Shown: positions 17,962-28,639, counted from the stretch's first letter. The stretch is DNA of 64,000 bases from Candidatus Saccharibacteria bacterium UBA1944 (GCA_002336935.1 DDEW01000015.1:33267-97266); one strand, 5' to 3'. Translations and numbers: made by a program. Notes: a model not told the origin generated them from the letters alone.

Positions 17962-20900
17962 GTGCTCAAACGCTCACTGTTTTTTGGCGCCTTACTTGTA
18001 GGCGCGCTTGGCGTTCTTGGTACACTCTTTATCAGTCCCGCAGCAGCAGCGACCAATCCGCAGATGAATTTCCAAGGTCGGCTACTCAATACACAGGGGG
18101 CTGTGGTTGCTGATGGTTACTATAATATTCAGTTTAAAATTTACGAAGGCGGGACAGGTACCGCTGCTGGCAACCCAACCGGTACGCTCAAATGGACTGA
18201 AAACTGGCTTAATAGCAGTAGCCAAGGCGTTCAGGTGATTAACGGCTATATGTCTGTTCAACTTGGCAGCATTAACCCATTTGGCAGCCAGGTAGACTGG
18301 AACTCAGATACGCTCTGGCTTAGCATGAATATTGGTAATACAAACACGACGTGTACTCCGTATGCAAGCTGTTCGCCTGATGGTGAAATGCTTCCGATGA
18401 AACGACTCTCGGCAGTCGCCTACGCCATGAATGCCACCATGCTTGGTGGACGCACCGAAGCAGGCTTTATTCAAAATACCACAACGCTACAAAGTGCAAA
18501 TATTGCAGTTCAAAGTGCAAATAGCGCGAATGTAGCAGCCGTTATACAGGGCGCCTCAGGTCAGACTGCTGATCTCCTTCAGCTCCGTTCAGCCAACTCG
18601 GGAACATCAGTAGTAACTGTTGGTGCATCAGGCGCAGTCTCTTTGCAGCCGGCTACTGATTCAGCAAATCTGCTCGCAGTAAAGACAACCGGCGGTCTCT
18701 CGGTCCTCAACGTTAACTCTTCCACTTCTCAAGTAAGCATCGGGAATGCATCTACGGTTGGTGATGCACTCGTTGTCACTGGCGCTATTAGTGCGACAAC
18801 AGCACTTAAAGCATCTGATTCAACACTCACTGGGTCATCCTTAACCTTTGGTATTAGCGCACCCTCACAAATTCAAGCAGGAAACAACCAGTCTTTGAGC
18901 GTACAGGGTGGAAACGCGACAACAGTCAACACTAACGGCGGGAATCTTACGTTAAGCGGTGGGACAGGAAATGGATCAGGTGTTAACGGATTAGTTGTTA
19001 TGACAACACCCACCTTCCAGACCACCGCAAATGATGCGAACTGTTTCACCGGGGGTTCACTGGTTGCTGCAAGCTGTACCATTAGCGCAGCTTCTGTGAA
19101 CGGATCTTCTGCGATTATCGTTGGCTTCTCGACGAACGGGCAAACCGCTACTCTCCCAGATCCGACCATACTTACGGCCGGACGAGTAGTGTATGTCACC
19201 GCGTCTACCACATCACAAGATTTCACCCTATCAGTTAACGGTGGTGGTCAAGGAAATCAGATTGCAATGCGCAAGAATACAACAGCAACGATGATTTGGA
19301 ATGGTGCAGACTGGACTGCTGCAGGCGCCTCAAGCTCTACTACCTTGCAAGCCGCCTACGATAACACCTTGCAGAGTGCTGGTGGCGCCGAACTAGTTGT
19401 TAGCAAAACATCTGCCACAAACGGACTCACGATACGTGACAGTAGCACTAATTCGGTCAACGGCACACTCCTTAGTGTGCAGACATCAAGTGCGGCTGGG
19501 CTCTTACAAGTTAATAGTAATGTCACCGAATATGCGACAGATGCTGGTGCCGAAGTCGCAGGCGCTACCTCAACAACGTTCCCCGCCTCTACATGGACTG
19601 CACTCACCGGCACCACGGTAACCAGGTACACGACCGCGGGGAGCTACATTGCCACCGGTCAAGGGTCAGTATCTGCCGTGACAAATGCTACAGCCAATAC
19701 GGGTATTAAAAACCAGCTTAGTTCAGCGCTCACCGCAAATATGACCTACAATGTCAGCTTCACGACACGGCTACTTAGTGGTACGTTTACAGACATGAAT
19801 ATCTATTACTCCATTGATGGAAGTGCGGCGAGCGTACCTTGCTCACTATCCGCTACGAGCGTGACAAGTACATGGACTAAGGTCAACTGTTCGTTTAAAG
19901 CCCCCGCTAGTGGAATTACAGCAAGCAACGCCATCCTTATTCGTCAAACAGCTGCAACAGTACGCACCTTTTACGTTGATAACCTTAGCGTCACCATTGC
20001 TGCTGACTTTAACTTGGCAACTGATGGCGGTGTTGACGATACGACGAATTTCGGCACAAACTGGTCGGCAGTGAGTGGAAGCTCAGTATCGCAAAATTTG
20101 AGTGTAGGCAATGATACCAGCAGTAGTGCACAGGCAATTACCGCTGCGACTGCAGGCCAGGGCATTCGCAACAAACTAAGCATGAACCCCCTGCCAAGTA
20201 CGCTCTACCGAATCAGTATTTATGCCGCAAGCAGTAATACATTTAATGATTTTCTGGTGCGGTATTCACGAGATGGTGGCGCAAACTTTGTGAACTGTGC
20301 CGACTATAACACTCAAATCGTCTCGACCAGCCTCACCTCATTTACAAAAATTACCTGCTATATCACCACAGATGGCACCGCTGCCACAAACCCCTACGTT
20401 TACTTTACTCAAACAAGCGGCACTGCACGAACATTCTACGTTGACACCTTTAGCATGACGCTCAACAGTAATACAACGCCAAACGTCCAAGTGGGCGGCG
20501 GGGTGAATGGTGGACCAACGACATTGTTCACCCTAGACAAGGGTGCAAGCGCCCCAATTGCCAGCGACAATGATGCACTGCTCGGCAGCATGTATTATGA
20601 CACCACTCTGGGTAAACTTCAGTGCTACGAAGCCGACGGCTGGGGTGCCTGTGGTTCTAGCCCTGACAATATCGTCACAATCAGCCCAGAATACACTAAC
20701 GCCGTTTTGCACGGCACGGGTGTCGGTACAATGACAAGTGATCTGTGTTCCGATACGCTCAATATCAATGACGGCAGTTCAGGCCAATCCACCATCTGTG
20801 GTAGCAACGAAACATACAACTTCTACAAATGGACATCACCGCAGTCTACTCCACAAACATATGGCATCTATGTTACTTATCAGTTGCCTAACACCTTCAA

Positions 20901-21195
20901 GAGCTTTGCCTCTGGGCAAACATCGCTGATGGGCAGAACCGATAGCGCTAATTCAACCGTTAATTACCAGGTTTATCGCAACACTTCTACAGGGCTTACT
21001 CCTTGCGGGTCTACCATATCGGTGTCAACAGGTAATCAAGCTTCGTGGCAGGTGGGTACTGCTGCTGGCGCAGCCGACCCGTCAACATGCGGCTTCTCGC
21101 CAGGCGAAAGTATTGTGTTCAAGATCAACATTACTGCAAGTCAAAACGCTAACGCATACGTTGGTAACCTCAACTTCACCTTCTCTAACAGATAG
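17962..21195 (+). CDS. 1077-residue secreted repeat protein
   Basis: The open frame starts at GTG 17962, giving a good signal peptide (LKRSLFFGALLVGALGVLG, cut near AAAA). There is no clear ribosome-binding site and no upstream in-frame ATG before a TGA at 17869, so the start is uncertain. An ATG at 17888 in another frame reads 37 codons and would need a frameshift. The mature protein begins with NPQMNFQGRLLNTQG, a domain common at the start of CPR surface proteins, followed by long Ser/Thr/Ala/Asn-rich beta repeats. Two related carbohydrate-binding-like modules (about 530-680 and 680-840) share ITAATAGQGIRNKLS-type motifs and FYVDNLS / FYVDTFS. The C-terminal domain is Cys-containing. It is likely a fibre or adhesin. 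Confidence 0.7.
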   Translation: MLKRSLFFGALLVGALGVLGTLFISPAAAATNPQMNFQGRLLNTQGAVVADGYYNIQFKIYEGGTGTAAGNPTGTLKWTENWLNSSSQGVQVINGYMSVQLGSINPFGSQVDWNSDTLWLSMNIGNTNTTCTPYASCSPDGEMLPMKRLSAVAYAMNATMLGGRTEAGFIQNTTTLQSANIAVQSANSANVAAVIQGASGQTADLLQLRSANSGTSVVTVGASGAVSLQPATDSANLLAVKTTGGLSVLNVNSSTSQVSIGNASTVGDALVVTGAISATTALKASDSTLTGSSLTFGISAPSQIQAGNNQSLSVQGGNATTVNTNGGNLTLSGGTGNGSGVNGLVVMTTPTFQTTANDANCFTGGSLVAASCTISAASVNGSSAIIVGFSTNGQTATLPDPTILTAGRVVYVTASTTSQDFTLSVNGGGQGNQIAMRKNTTATMIWNGADWTAAGASSSTTLQAAYDNTLQSAGGAELVVSKTSATNGLTIRDSSTNSVNGTLLSVQTSSAAGLLQVNSNVTEYATDAGAEVAGATSTTFPASTWTALTGTTVTRYTTAGSYIATGQGSVSAVTNATANTGIKNQLSSALTANMTYNVSFTTRLLSGTFTDMNIYYSIDGSAASVPCSLSATSVTSTWTKVNCSFKAPASGITASNAILIRQTAATVRTFYVDNLSVTIAADFNLATDGGVDDTTNFGTNWSAVSGSSVSQNLSVGNDTSSSAQAITAATAGQGIRNKLSMNPLPSTLYRISIYAASSNTFNDFLVRYSRDGGANFVNCADYNTQIVSTSLTSFTKITCYITTDGTAATNPYVYFTQTSGTARTFYVDTFSMTLNSNTTPNVQVGGGVNGGPTTLFTLDKGASAPIASDNDALLGSMYYDTTLGKLQCYEADGWGACGSSPDNIVTISPEYTNAVLHGTGVGTMTSDLCSDTLNINDGSSGQSTICGSNETYNFYKWTSPQSTPQTYGIYVTYQLPNTFKSFASGQTSLMGRTDSANSTVNYQVYRNTSTGLTPCGSTISVSTGNQASWQVGTAAGAADPSTCGFSPGESIVFKINITASQNANAYVGNLNFTFSNR

Positions 21196-21246
21196 TATTA
21201 CCGAGTTGCTTATGCTACTATAGGTAAGAATAGTGGTAATGGTGAA

Positions 21247-24200
21247 ATGAAGATAAACAGATTAGAGCGAAGCGGTTTTCGCAGGACACTTCAGCGTCTT
21301 AGGACACTTGTGTTTGCCCATCGATTTTCGCGGCGACAATTGCTATTCAGTGCCGGGGGTATCGTAGTAATAGGGCTGCTTGCCTATGCAGCCTGGTGGC
21401 TGTGGGCACCAGCATCATATGAGCTGCATACCGCGAACTCTCTTTTGCCCCGTATTCCAAATAGTATGGCGCAGCGCTTAGTATTTGATGCAAAGAAGAA
21501 GCTCTACAGCTTCGACAATGGCCGCCCACAACCAAGCAACGAGCAAGCAGGCACGTTCGCTCAGATCCAAACCACTGCCCACCAAGATGCCAGCAAAGGC
21601 GTAACGGTCACAGACCCCACAACCAACACAAGCTTCACCATGAAGCCTCTCTTTTCAACTGCATCAGCAAAGCAGCAAAAGGGCCATATTATCTATCCGC
21701 TTTCCAGTCGCGATGGGTGGCTCGTCTATAGCGTTCAGGGCACTGGTCTAAAGGAAGACATTGTGCTCAATAAAAAAGGCAGCGACACGCGATCGTTTAG
21801 CTATCGCCTTGAACTAGGCAACGCACTATCTGCAAAACTTGAACGTGACGGAAGCGTGGGCATTTATGGCAATACCGTACTTTCGGGAAACATTGTCGCT
21901 CAAACCAGTGCTGACGCTGCGCTCCTTGAAAAAGCGCGGAGTAATGCCGATAAGTCAACGCTTCTATTCCGTATACCAAAACCATACGTTATAGAATCAA
22001 GTAACCGTGCATCCTCTATTCATAGCTCTTTTTCGTTGCAAGGTACTACCCTAACTCTCACTGTTACTGGGTTAAAAAACGCTCGCTATCCCCTTTCTAT
22101 CGACCCAAGTATTTACGTGGCGTCGGCCCAACAATTTATGTTCGGCAACAACGAGACGAATATTAACTTCAACGTTGAGAATAGTCTGATAGAAAAAGGC
22201 CGAACAACAGGTGCCCGATTCGATAGCTGGAATCCTACAACAAGCTTGCCCGTTGCCAGCTGGGGCGGCAGCACGGTTGCGGCAGGAGGGTACATTTACA
22301 CGATTGGGGGCACATCATTTAACGGGCAGATATTCAACACTCAAGGCACCGCTACACTTACTGTTCCCAGTGGTGTCACCAGTCTCAGCTTCAAAGCCTG
22401 GGGTGGTGGTGGTGGTGGTGGCGGCGGTGGCAACAGCGGGATTGGTGGAGCTGGGGGCGGTGGTGGCTATACAGCAGGTACCCTTACCGTAACACCCGGT
22501 GAAACGCTGACAGTTTACGTAGGTGGTGGCGGTATCGGTGGCTCATTCAGCAGCGGAGGATCGGACGCTGGTGGTGGTGGCGGTGGTGGCGGCTACTCAA
22601 GCCTCTACCGAAACACGACGCCGCTAACCGTAGCAGCAGGTGGAGCCGGGGGCGGTGGCGCCCGCGTTGCAACAACCGGCGGGGCTGGTGGCGCCGGGGG
22701 CGGAGCAAATGGAATTAATGGTAGTACTGTTGGTAACGGTGGCGGTGGTGGCGGAGCTTCCCCTACTGCTGGCGGAAGCGGCGGGAGCGGCGGCAATAAC
22801 CCAGGATCAGCAGGAACATCACTTGCCGGAGGAGCTGGGGCTGATGGTCGCTCAAGCGCCGGTGCTGACGGCAGCGGTGCGGCTGGTGGCTTGGCGACTG
22901 GTGCAGATGGTGGCCAGCCAAACATTAATACTACCCGCCCAGGCGGCGGTGGTGGAGCTGCAGGTTGGTATGGTGGTGGAGGCGGTGGCTCCACCACAAG
23001 CGCGAATGGTAACGCTGGTGGTGGCGGTGGTGGTGGCTCAAGCTATATTGTTGCCGGGGCAACGAGCACCGCAAATACTTCGGGCACAGGCATAGCACCA
23101 GGCAATGCAACTGATGCGTTTCGAGGAACGGCAGGTGGTGGTGGTACTGGCGGACCTGCTCTATCGGGCAAAGGTGTCGATGGCAATAATGGGTTGGTCG
23201 TTGTTACCTTCGGTGCAGGAGCGACTAAAGTGTCTTCCGCCGTAAACTGGGCACAGTTCAACACATCTACTGGTACGATTGATAGCGCAAACCCAGGCAA
23301 TGGGGCTTGTAGTGGCTGGTGTACAACAAGCGCATACAACCTTCCCTCGGCACGCACTAATTTTTCTATGGTTGCTTATAACGGGTACCTTTATGTGCTG
23401 GGCGGTATTGATGAATCTGGCACACGGACTAACACCGTATATGTTGCAAAATTGGGTGCAAATGGCGAGCCACAACTGTGGCATCCAACTGACACGAATA
23501 AAAATAATTGGGTGTATTGGTACCAAGACGCCAACCTGAGTTCCATACGATCAGATAGTGCAGCAGTAGCCTATAATAATCGCCTTTACCTTCTTGGTGG
23601 TCGCTCAACAGGCGGCACACCTACCAACACGGTAGAACTTGCCTCCATCAATGCCAATGGCACACTCACGAGCTGGACAACGAGTGCAACGCTGCCTACT
23701 AATGTATATGGCCACAGTGCCCAAGTATACAATGACCGTCTATACGTATTAGGGGGTGCGGCCTCAGTCGGCAGTGCGCCAACCGGTAATGTGACATATA
23801 ACAAACTGAATGCAGATGGCACGTTAAACACATGGACGAGTACTACGGCCTTTGCGCCAGGAAGGATGAGTGTTGGGGGTAATATATCAGTAGTATGGGG
23901 GGCCTATATGTATGTCTCCGGTGGCTGCTCTGCTGTCAATGCGAGTGGATTTTGTACCACAATTGAATCAGGCGCTGAAGTATCAAGTATCAACGCCGAT
24001 GGCAGTATTGATGTGTGGAACGATATGGCGGGTGTTAGCAGCCAACGAATGGGCGCTGGGCTTATCACCTGGCGTGATCGTATTTATACAATAGGCGGTT
24101 GTTCAGCGCAAAACACTACCACAGGTGATTGTAATACCTCTATACTCAACTCAATCTTCTACGGAACTATTAACCAGGACGGCGATGCGTCAACCGTTAG

Positions 24201-26835
24201 TCAGACCGTCGCTGCAGGAACGGCGCCTTGTAATGGAGCTACTCCATCTAGCTGTAATATGCCCGGTACAACCTACATTGGCAATATGCTCAACGCATCA
24301 ATTATCACGAATGGCTACCTTTACATTATCGGTGGATGCCTAAGTAACACTTGCGCCAGCACAAGTACAAACACTGCATACGCTGCCATATCATCTACTG
24401 GTGTTATGACAGCACCAACCTGCAACGCTCCCAATACACTTCGCGGCAACATATGGTGCGTCGACACAACCAATACTATTCCGGGCGGCATTGCTGCGGC
24501 TGCACCAATCATCTTCAACAATAGACTCTATCTTGTGGGGGGTCTGGATGGCGGCGGCAACACCGACACGCTTTACCGTACAACACTAAACACCGATGGG
24601 AGCCTAGGCGGCGCATGGCAAACGCAAACGCTGAGCGGGCTGGGCGTAAATAACGTTTCATACCTTTATGCGTACGCTCGTGCGAATCCAGCCGATGCGA
24701 CTAACAACCCTGGTAACTTATTCATATTTGGTGGGTGTACATCGTCGAGCAACATGGGTTGCACTAGCTACTCACCCAATGTGTATAAGTGCAATATTCA
24801 ATCAGCCGGAGCTATTGCCGGGTGCACAACCAGTGGCCAACAGCAAATTGGAACTATTTCTGGGGCTACCGGATCTGGCATAGGTATTATGAGTGGCACA
24901 GTATACGCAAACTACGTCTACCTCATAGGAGGCGTCGCACCTGGCCTGGTGGATATGAAGTCTGTACGTTATGCCCGTATCGACAATAACAATAATATTG
25001 TCGCCGTATCAGGTAATTCGTGGCTGCAATCCCCCAATGAAATGGCTGTTGGGCGTCGCCGCTCAGCTGCCTTTGGGTACAATGGCTACATCTACGCAGT
25101 TGGTGGTTATGAAGCTATCACTGGTGTGCTCGCCGATATTGAATTCATAAAGGTCAACGTGAGCGACGGCAGCCTGGGATCAGCAACGGATGGCTGGCAT
25201 GTGTCTGCGGTCCAAATCAATCAGCGCTGGGGATTAACCGTGCCCGTATCAAACTCATTTGCCTATGTCATTGGTGGCTGTACCGATGGCGCAAGCCCAA
25301 GCTGCAATACGGGAGGGCCCACCAACGTTATCCAAACCTTCCAGGTCTACAACAATGACAGTGGTGCACCCGCCGGGTATACGAATGCCAATAGCTATAC
25401 AACCAATCAATCTCGCATCGGCGGCAGCAGTACCATCCTTAATGGGCATCTATTCATGGCGGGCGGATGCACTGGCGCAACCGATTGTACCAATGCGGTT
25501 GCAACGGTATCTTCAGCCCCACTCACGACAAATGGCAACGTCGGTACATGGACCGATCAAGCCTCGCTGCCTGCGGTACGAGGTTGGGGTAAATTACTGG
25601 CAGTAGGCAATACGCTCTACTACATTGGCGGCCAAGACAGTAGCGGAGCTAATCAGACGACTGTTTACTATACCGTTCCATCAGGGGGTACTATATCATC
25701 TTGGTCGACGGCAACCAATGGCATACCAAACGCACGGAGTCGATTCGGCGCGGCGTCGTGGAATAACCGCCTCTATATAGTCGGTGGCCAAGGGAGCGGT
25801 ACGGGATGCAATGCCAGCAATGTCTGTAACTCTGTATATGTCAGTCCGGCTCTTCCCAGCGGGGGTAATATTTCCAGCGCTTGGTCAACGGCGAGTAGCT
25901 CTTTCACTACGCCTCGTAGCGGCGTATCGGCTGTTGCCTATGCAAACAATTTATATCTGTTTGGTGGATTTGACGGTACAAACTATTTGAGCGATTCACA
26001 GTATTCTAAGCTCGACACCGTACGCACCGATGGCTCGACGCCTACGGGGGATGCAGGAACATGGAGCCGCAGTGAAAGCATGCCTATACCAATGAGTCAA
26101 TCAGATGCATTTGCTGCCAATGGCTATATCTATGTTATGGGGGGACGCAGCAATGCAACCACCTGTGACCCCGCTACACTCGTTACACCTGTGAGTGCCA
26201 ACACGACGATTGCAAGTGGCAATAACCCAACTGGTATTGGCGCATGGTACGAAACCAACCAGCGATTTACAGGTGCGCGCTATGGTGCAGCAGCAGCCTA
26301 CTCGGATGGAAAGGCCTATATCCTCGGGGGAGGATGCGGCACATCGCTCACCTATCCTACTGCTGCCAGCACCGTGCAGCAAACCACTCTCCTTTCGCAA
26401 CCACAGGTAGCAAAGTACTCTATCATGATGGATACAGATAGTAACGTCTTTCCGACAAGCTGGTTACTCAATGGACTCGATAATTCAATTGGAGCCCGCT
26501 GGAGATTAAAATATCGATCGCAGGCAACCTGCGTTGCTATGACGACATGGGGCCAAGAAACAGTTCATGGTGATGTAACACTCGGGCTTCCAGGCAGCTT
26601 CATTCCAAAAGATACGAGCGGTAACAATACGAACTGTGGTGCCCGCTATTACTATTTCAATGTCACCGTCGACAGTTCACAAGCATTCGGCTATCCAGAC
26701 GATGTCACCCGCGGACCGACAATTGCCGACCTAACGCTGCAATTCACTGCCGATCCAAGTAAGCGGCTTATGCACGGTCGAACATTTACGGGTGGCTTAC
26801 AGCAACCGCTTGACACACCTTATTACCAACAATAA
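21247..26835 (+). CDS. giant anchored surface protein: glycine-rich domain plus Kelch repeats
   Basis: This 1862-residue protein begins with a basic cytoplasmic start, a membrane helix at about residues 34-57 (LLFSAGGIVVIGLLAYAAWW) and a 300-residue beta domain. A strongly glycine-rich domain (about residues 380-660) is built of GGGG runs with scattered Thr, Ser and Ala. After that come many Kelch-type repeats of the form YNxxLYVLGG followed by Trp-containing strands (for example AAVAYNNRLYLLGG and SFAYVIGGC), enough for more than one propeller, and a terminal beta domain with Cys. It should be held by the N-terminal helix and extend outward. In an epibiont this would suit host or surface contact; that is inference. 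Confidence 0.75.
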   Translation: MKINRLERSGFRRTLQRLRTLVFAHRFSRRQLLFSAGGIVVIGLLAYAAWWLWAPASYELHTANSLLPRIPNSMAQRLVFDAKKKLYSFDNGRPQPSNEQAGTFAQIQTTAHQDASKGVTVTDPTTNTSFTMKPLFSTASAKQQKGHIIYPLSSRDGWLVYSVQGTGLKEDIVLNKKGSDTRSFSYRLELGNALSAKLERDGSVGIYGNTVLSGNIVAQTSADAALLEKARSNADKSTLLFRIPKPYVIESSNRASSIHSSFSLQGTTLTLTVTGLKNARYPLSIDPSIYVASAQQFMFGNNETNINFNVENSLIEKGRTTGARFDSWNPTTSLPVASWGGSTVAAGGYIYTIGGTSFNGQIFNTQGTATLTVPSGVTSLSFKAWGGGGGGGGGGNSGIGGAGGGGGYTAGTLTVTPGETLTVYVGGGGIGGSFSSGGSDAGGGGGGGGYSSLYRNTTPLTVAAGGAGGGGARVATTGGAGGAGGGANGINGSTVGNGGGGGGASPTAGGSGGSGGNNPGSAGTSLAGGAGADGRSSAGADGSGAAGGLATGADGGQPNINTTRPGGGGGAAGWYGGGGGGSTTSANGNAGGGGGGGSSYIVAGATSTANTSGTGIAPGNATDAFRGTAGGGGTGGPALSGKGVDGNNGLVVVTFGAGATKVSSAVNWAQFNTSTGTIDSANPGNGACSGWCTTSAYNLPSARTNFSMVAYNGYLYVLGGIDESGTRTNTVYVAKLGANGEPQLWHPTDTNKNNWVYWYQDANLSSIRSDSAAVAYNNRLYLLGGRSTGGTPTNTVELASINANGTLTSWTTSATLPTNVYGHSAQVYNDRLYVLGGAASVGSAPTGNVTYNKLNADGTLNTWTSTTAFAPGRMSVGGNISVVWGAYMYVSGGCSAVNASGFCTTIESGAEVSSINADGSIDVWNDMAGVSSQRMGAGLITWRDRIYTIGGCSAQNTTTGDCNTSILNSIFYGTINQDGDASTVSQTVAAGTAPCNGATPSSCNMPGTTYIGNMLNASIITNGYLYIIGGCLSNTCASTSTNTAYAAISSTGVMTAPTCNAPNTLRGNIWCVDTTNTIPGGIAAAAPIIFNNRLYLVGGLDGGGNTDTLYRTTLNTDGSLGGAWQTQTLSGLGVNNVSYLYAYARANPADATNNPGNLFIFGGCTSSSNMGCTSYSPNVYKCNIQSAGAIAGCTTSGQQQIGTISGATGSGIGIMSGTVYANYVYLIGGVAPGLVDMKSVRYARIDNNNNIVAVSGNSWLQSPNEMAVGRRRSAAFGYNGYIYAVGGYEAITGVLADIEFIKVNVSDGSLGSATDGWHVSAVQINQRWGLTVPVSNSFAYVIGGCTDGASPSCNTGGPTNVIQTFQVYNNDSGAPAGYTNANSYTTNQSRIGGSSTILNGHLFMAGGCTGATDCTNAVATVSSAPLTTNGNVGTWTDQASLPAVRGWGKLLAVGNTLYYIGGQDSSGANQTTVYYTVPSGGTISSWSTATNGIPNARSRFGAASWNNRLYIVGGQGSGTGCNASNVCNSVYVSPALPSGGNISSAWSTASSSFTTPRSGVSAVAYANNLYLFGGFDGTNYLSDSQYSKLDTVRTDGSTPTGDAGTWSRSESMPIPMSQSDAFAANGYIYVMGGRSNATTCDPATLVTPVSANTTIASGNNPTGIGAWYETNQRFTGARYGAAAAYSDGKAYILGGGCGTSLTYPTAASTVQQTTLLSQPQVAKYSIMMDTDSNVFPTSWLLNGLDNSIGARWRLKYRSQATCVAMTTWGQETVHGDVTLGLPGSFIPKDTSGNNTNCGARYYYFNVTVDSSQAFGYPDDVTRGPTIADLTLQFTADPSKRLMHGRTFTGGLQQPLDTPYYQQ

Positions 26836-26847
26836 CTTACAAAAAAT

Positions 26848-27546
26848 ATGGATTTTAGCCCTCGCCGTCAACCACCTCCCCGTCACTCGCCCGCTCTAGA
26901 GCAAAGGCAGACTCCTCCTGCTTCGCCGCCCAACGCGGTACAGGTAGCTTCCAAACGGATAGCGCGGAGATCCCTGCTTTCGCGTAGTGTGTCACTCGTA
27001 CGCCGCTTTAAGCTTACAAAGATGCGACTGATTGCGTTGGGCATCATCCTCTTGCTCATTGGTATCGTAACCACTCTCAGCATCATACAATTCACCCAGC
27101 GGCGTACCCTTCCTAGCCAGCAGTCATCTACTCCTGGCTTGAAACGCTCTACTGGCTCCTTAGAAAAGGGCAAACCCGACTACCCCGTCTTCACCCCCAA
27201 CGGCGCAAGCATCGATACTTTTGGCGGCTGGACACGAGTCAGTCCACCAGATCGAGATGCAGTATATGCGTACACAGATACCCTTGGAGAAGCGCGCATT
27301 ACTGTTAGCCAGCAACCGCTGCCCGACGGATTTAATGAAGATACCGACGCCCAAGTTGAGCAACTTGCTGTGGGCTACAGTGCCACCGAGCACCTTACGG
27401 TCAATGGCACCACCGTCTACCTCGGCACCTCCGCTAAAGGCCCCCAGTCAGTCATCTTCACAAAATCCAAAACACTTATTCTCATCAAGTCAAGCGGACG
27501 GCTCTCTAACGCAGTATGGAGCTCCTATATTAGTTCGCTTCGCTAA
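26848..27546 (+). CDS. single-pass membrane protein, unknown
   Basis: This 232-residue protein starts 12 nt after the giant surface gene. Residues 1-60 are Pro/Arg-rich and cytoplasmic, a helix lies at about 62-83 (LIALGIILLLIGIVTTLSII), and the outer domain of about 140 residues carries VFTPNGASIDTFGGWTRVSPP and a compact alpha/beta end. I do not recognise the family. The position suggests it works with, or is secreted alongside, the giant protein. Confidence 0.6.
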   Translation: MDFSPRRQPPPRHSPALEQRQTPPASPPNAVQVASKRIARRSLLSRSVSLVRRFKLTKMRLIALGIILLLIGIVTTLSIIQFTQRRTLPSQQSSTPGLKRSTGSLEKGKPDYPVFTPNGASIDTFGGWTRVSPPDRDAVYAYTDTLGEARITVSQQPLPDGFNEDTDAQVEQLAVGYSATEHLTVNGTTVYLGTSAKGPQSVIFTKSKTLILIKSSGRLSNAVWSSYISSLR

Positions 27547-27548
27547 GG

Positions 27549-28070
27549 CTACTCAACGATCAAATCACCGCGAACATAACCAGACTTTTCATTACGAGCA
27601 CAGGTAATATTGACTGGCCATTTACCTTTTGGAACCCCCAAGTCAACCTTCCAGCTCCAGCTTAATGAGCCATACTCATCAGCAATCTTTGGGACCAACC
27701 CAGTATCACCACTTTTTGCACCATTGTATAGCACTTCTACGCTACACGCAGCTTGGGGCAATGTACTAATTTGCACCGATGAATTGGAGCCTGGTGCAAC
27801 AGGCGACGTCAGTGCAGTAATCGATACACCAACTGGTTGATTGTCAGCGACTTTGACTGCTGGCTTTGGTGTATTTGTATACTTTGGCGTTGGTTTTGTG
27901 ATAGTAACTGTGCTCGTTTGACCGTTGTACCAAACATAGAGCAAACCAGCTAACACTCCCAGAACGAGGAGGAACACAATAACCACTACCATCCTCCATG
28001 CAAACTTTTTTCGTCGAGCGCGCTGGCGCCCTTTATGAGATGCCGCACTGCCTTTGAGTTCTTTGAGCAT
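27549..28070 (-). CDS. single-pass surface protein, unknown
   Basis: This 173-residue protein has a very basic start (SHKGRQRARRKK), a helix at about 26-48, then a Thr/Pro-rich stalk and an Ig-like beta domain with two Cys (AACSVEVLYNGAKSG, WPVNITCARNEKSG). The paired Cys probably bridge outside the cell. It converges with the preceding plus-strand gene, 2 nt apart, and follows the next gene in a two-gene minus-strand operon. Confidence 0.55.
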   Translation of the reverse strand: MLKELKGSAASHKGRQRARRKKFAWRMVVVIVFLLVLGVLAGLLYVWYNGQTSTVTITKPTPKYTNTPKPAVKVADNQPVGVSITALTSPVAPGSNSSVQISTLPQAACSVEVLYNGAKSGDTGLVPKIADEYGSLSWSWKVDLGVPKGKWPVNITCARNEKSGYVRGDLIVE

Positions 28071-28072
28071 CG

Positions 28073-28639
28073 CTATTTCTTATCTGCGTAGTATTTCTCG
28101 ATTGACTGGCTAACTTTGCCATCTTTGGTAAGGTTCTCGTAGAACAATACTTGCGCCTTATCGATAATCATCTGGTCATCTGGACCATGGACTTCGTTAC
28201 CCAACTTGATCAGCTGAACATCCGAGTTCGCGGTGCTCGTTTTTTGAGGGTTCTTGGCATCTTCTTCAGCAGTCGATGTTTGTGCAGCCTGCAGATAAAA
28301 AATCTTATTCAGCTTATAAGTATTACCGCCAACCCGGCTAAGCTTGCCAAAGTATACCTGGCCATTTGTCAAAAAAACTGCCTGGTACTTGCCTCCGTCA
28401 ATTAAACGGCTCATCATCAGTTCATTGTACCCAGCAATACCTCCCCATAACGCGAGTCCAAACAAAAGAAGGCCGAGAACAATCCCCTTTTTCCCTTTGC
28501 TGGCATCTTTGAGCGAGCGTGGACTTTGGGGAACAACCGGTGGAGCGCTATGGTGAGCTGGTGCTTCGCTCGGACGTGGCTGCGGTGTTGGTTCACGATG
28601 AACTGGTTGTCGGCCGGAGCGGCCGGAAAATGAATCCAT
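28073..28639 (-). CDS. single-pass membrane protein, unknown
   Basis: This 188-residue protein starts at ATG 28639 with GGGAGAA upstream; an earlier in-frame ATG at 28729 is less likely. The N-terminal 55 residues are Pro/Ser/Arg-rich, then comes a helix (GIVLGLLLFGLALWGGIAGY) and an outer domain with YQAVFLTNGQVYFGKLSRVG and a hydrophobic/acidic end. The motif NGQVYFGKL recurs in uncharacterised CPR membrane proteins. No catalytic residues are evident. Confidence 0.55.
   Translation of the reverse strand: MDSFSGRSGRQPVHREPTPQPRPSEAPAHHSAPPVVPQSPRSLKDASKGKKGIVLGLLLFGLALWGGIAGYNELMMSRLIDGGKYQAVFLTNGQVYFGKLSRVGGNTYKLNKIFYLQAAQTSTAEEDAKNPQKTSTANSDVQLIKLGNEVHGPDDQMIIDKAQVLFYENLTKDGKVSQSIEKYYADKK

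Noticed and set aside
22605..22997. Proline-rich ORF on the minus strand
   Set aside because: It is the antisense of the glycine-rich domain: GGN codons read backwards give Pro and Ala. It has no start signal.
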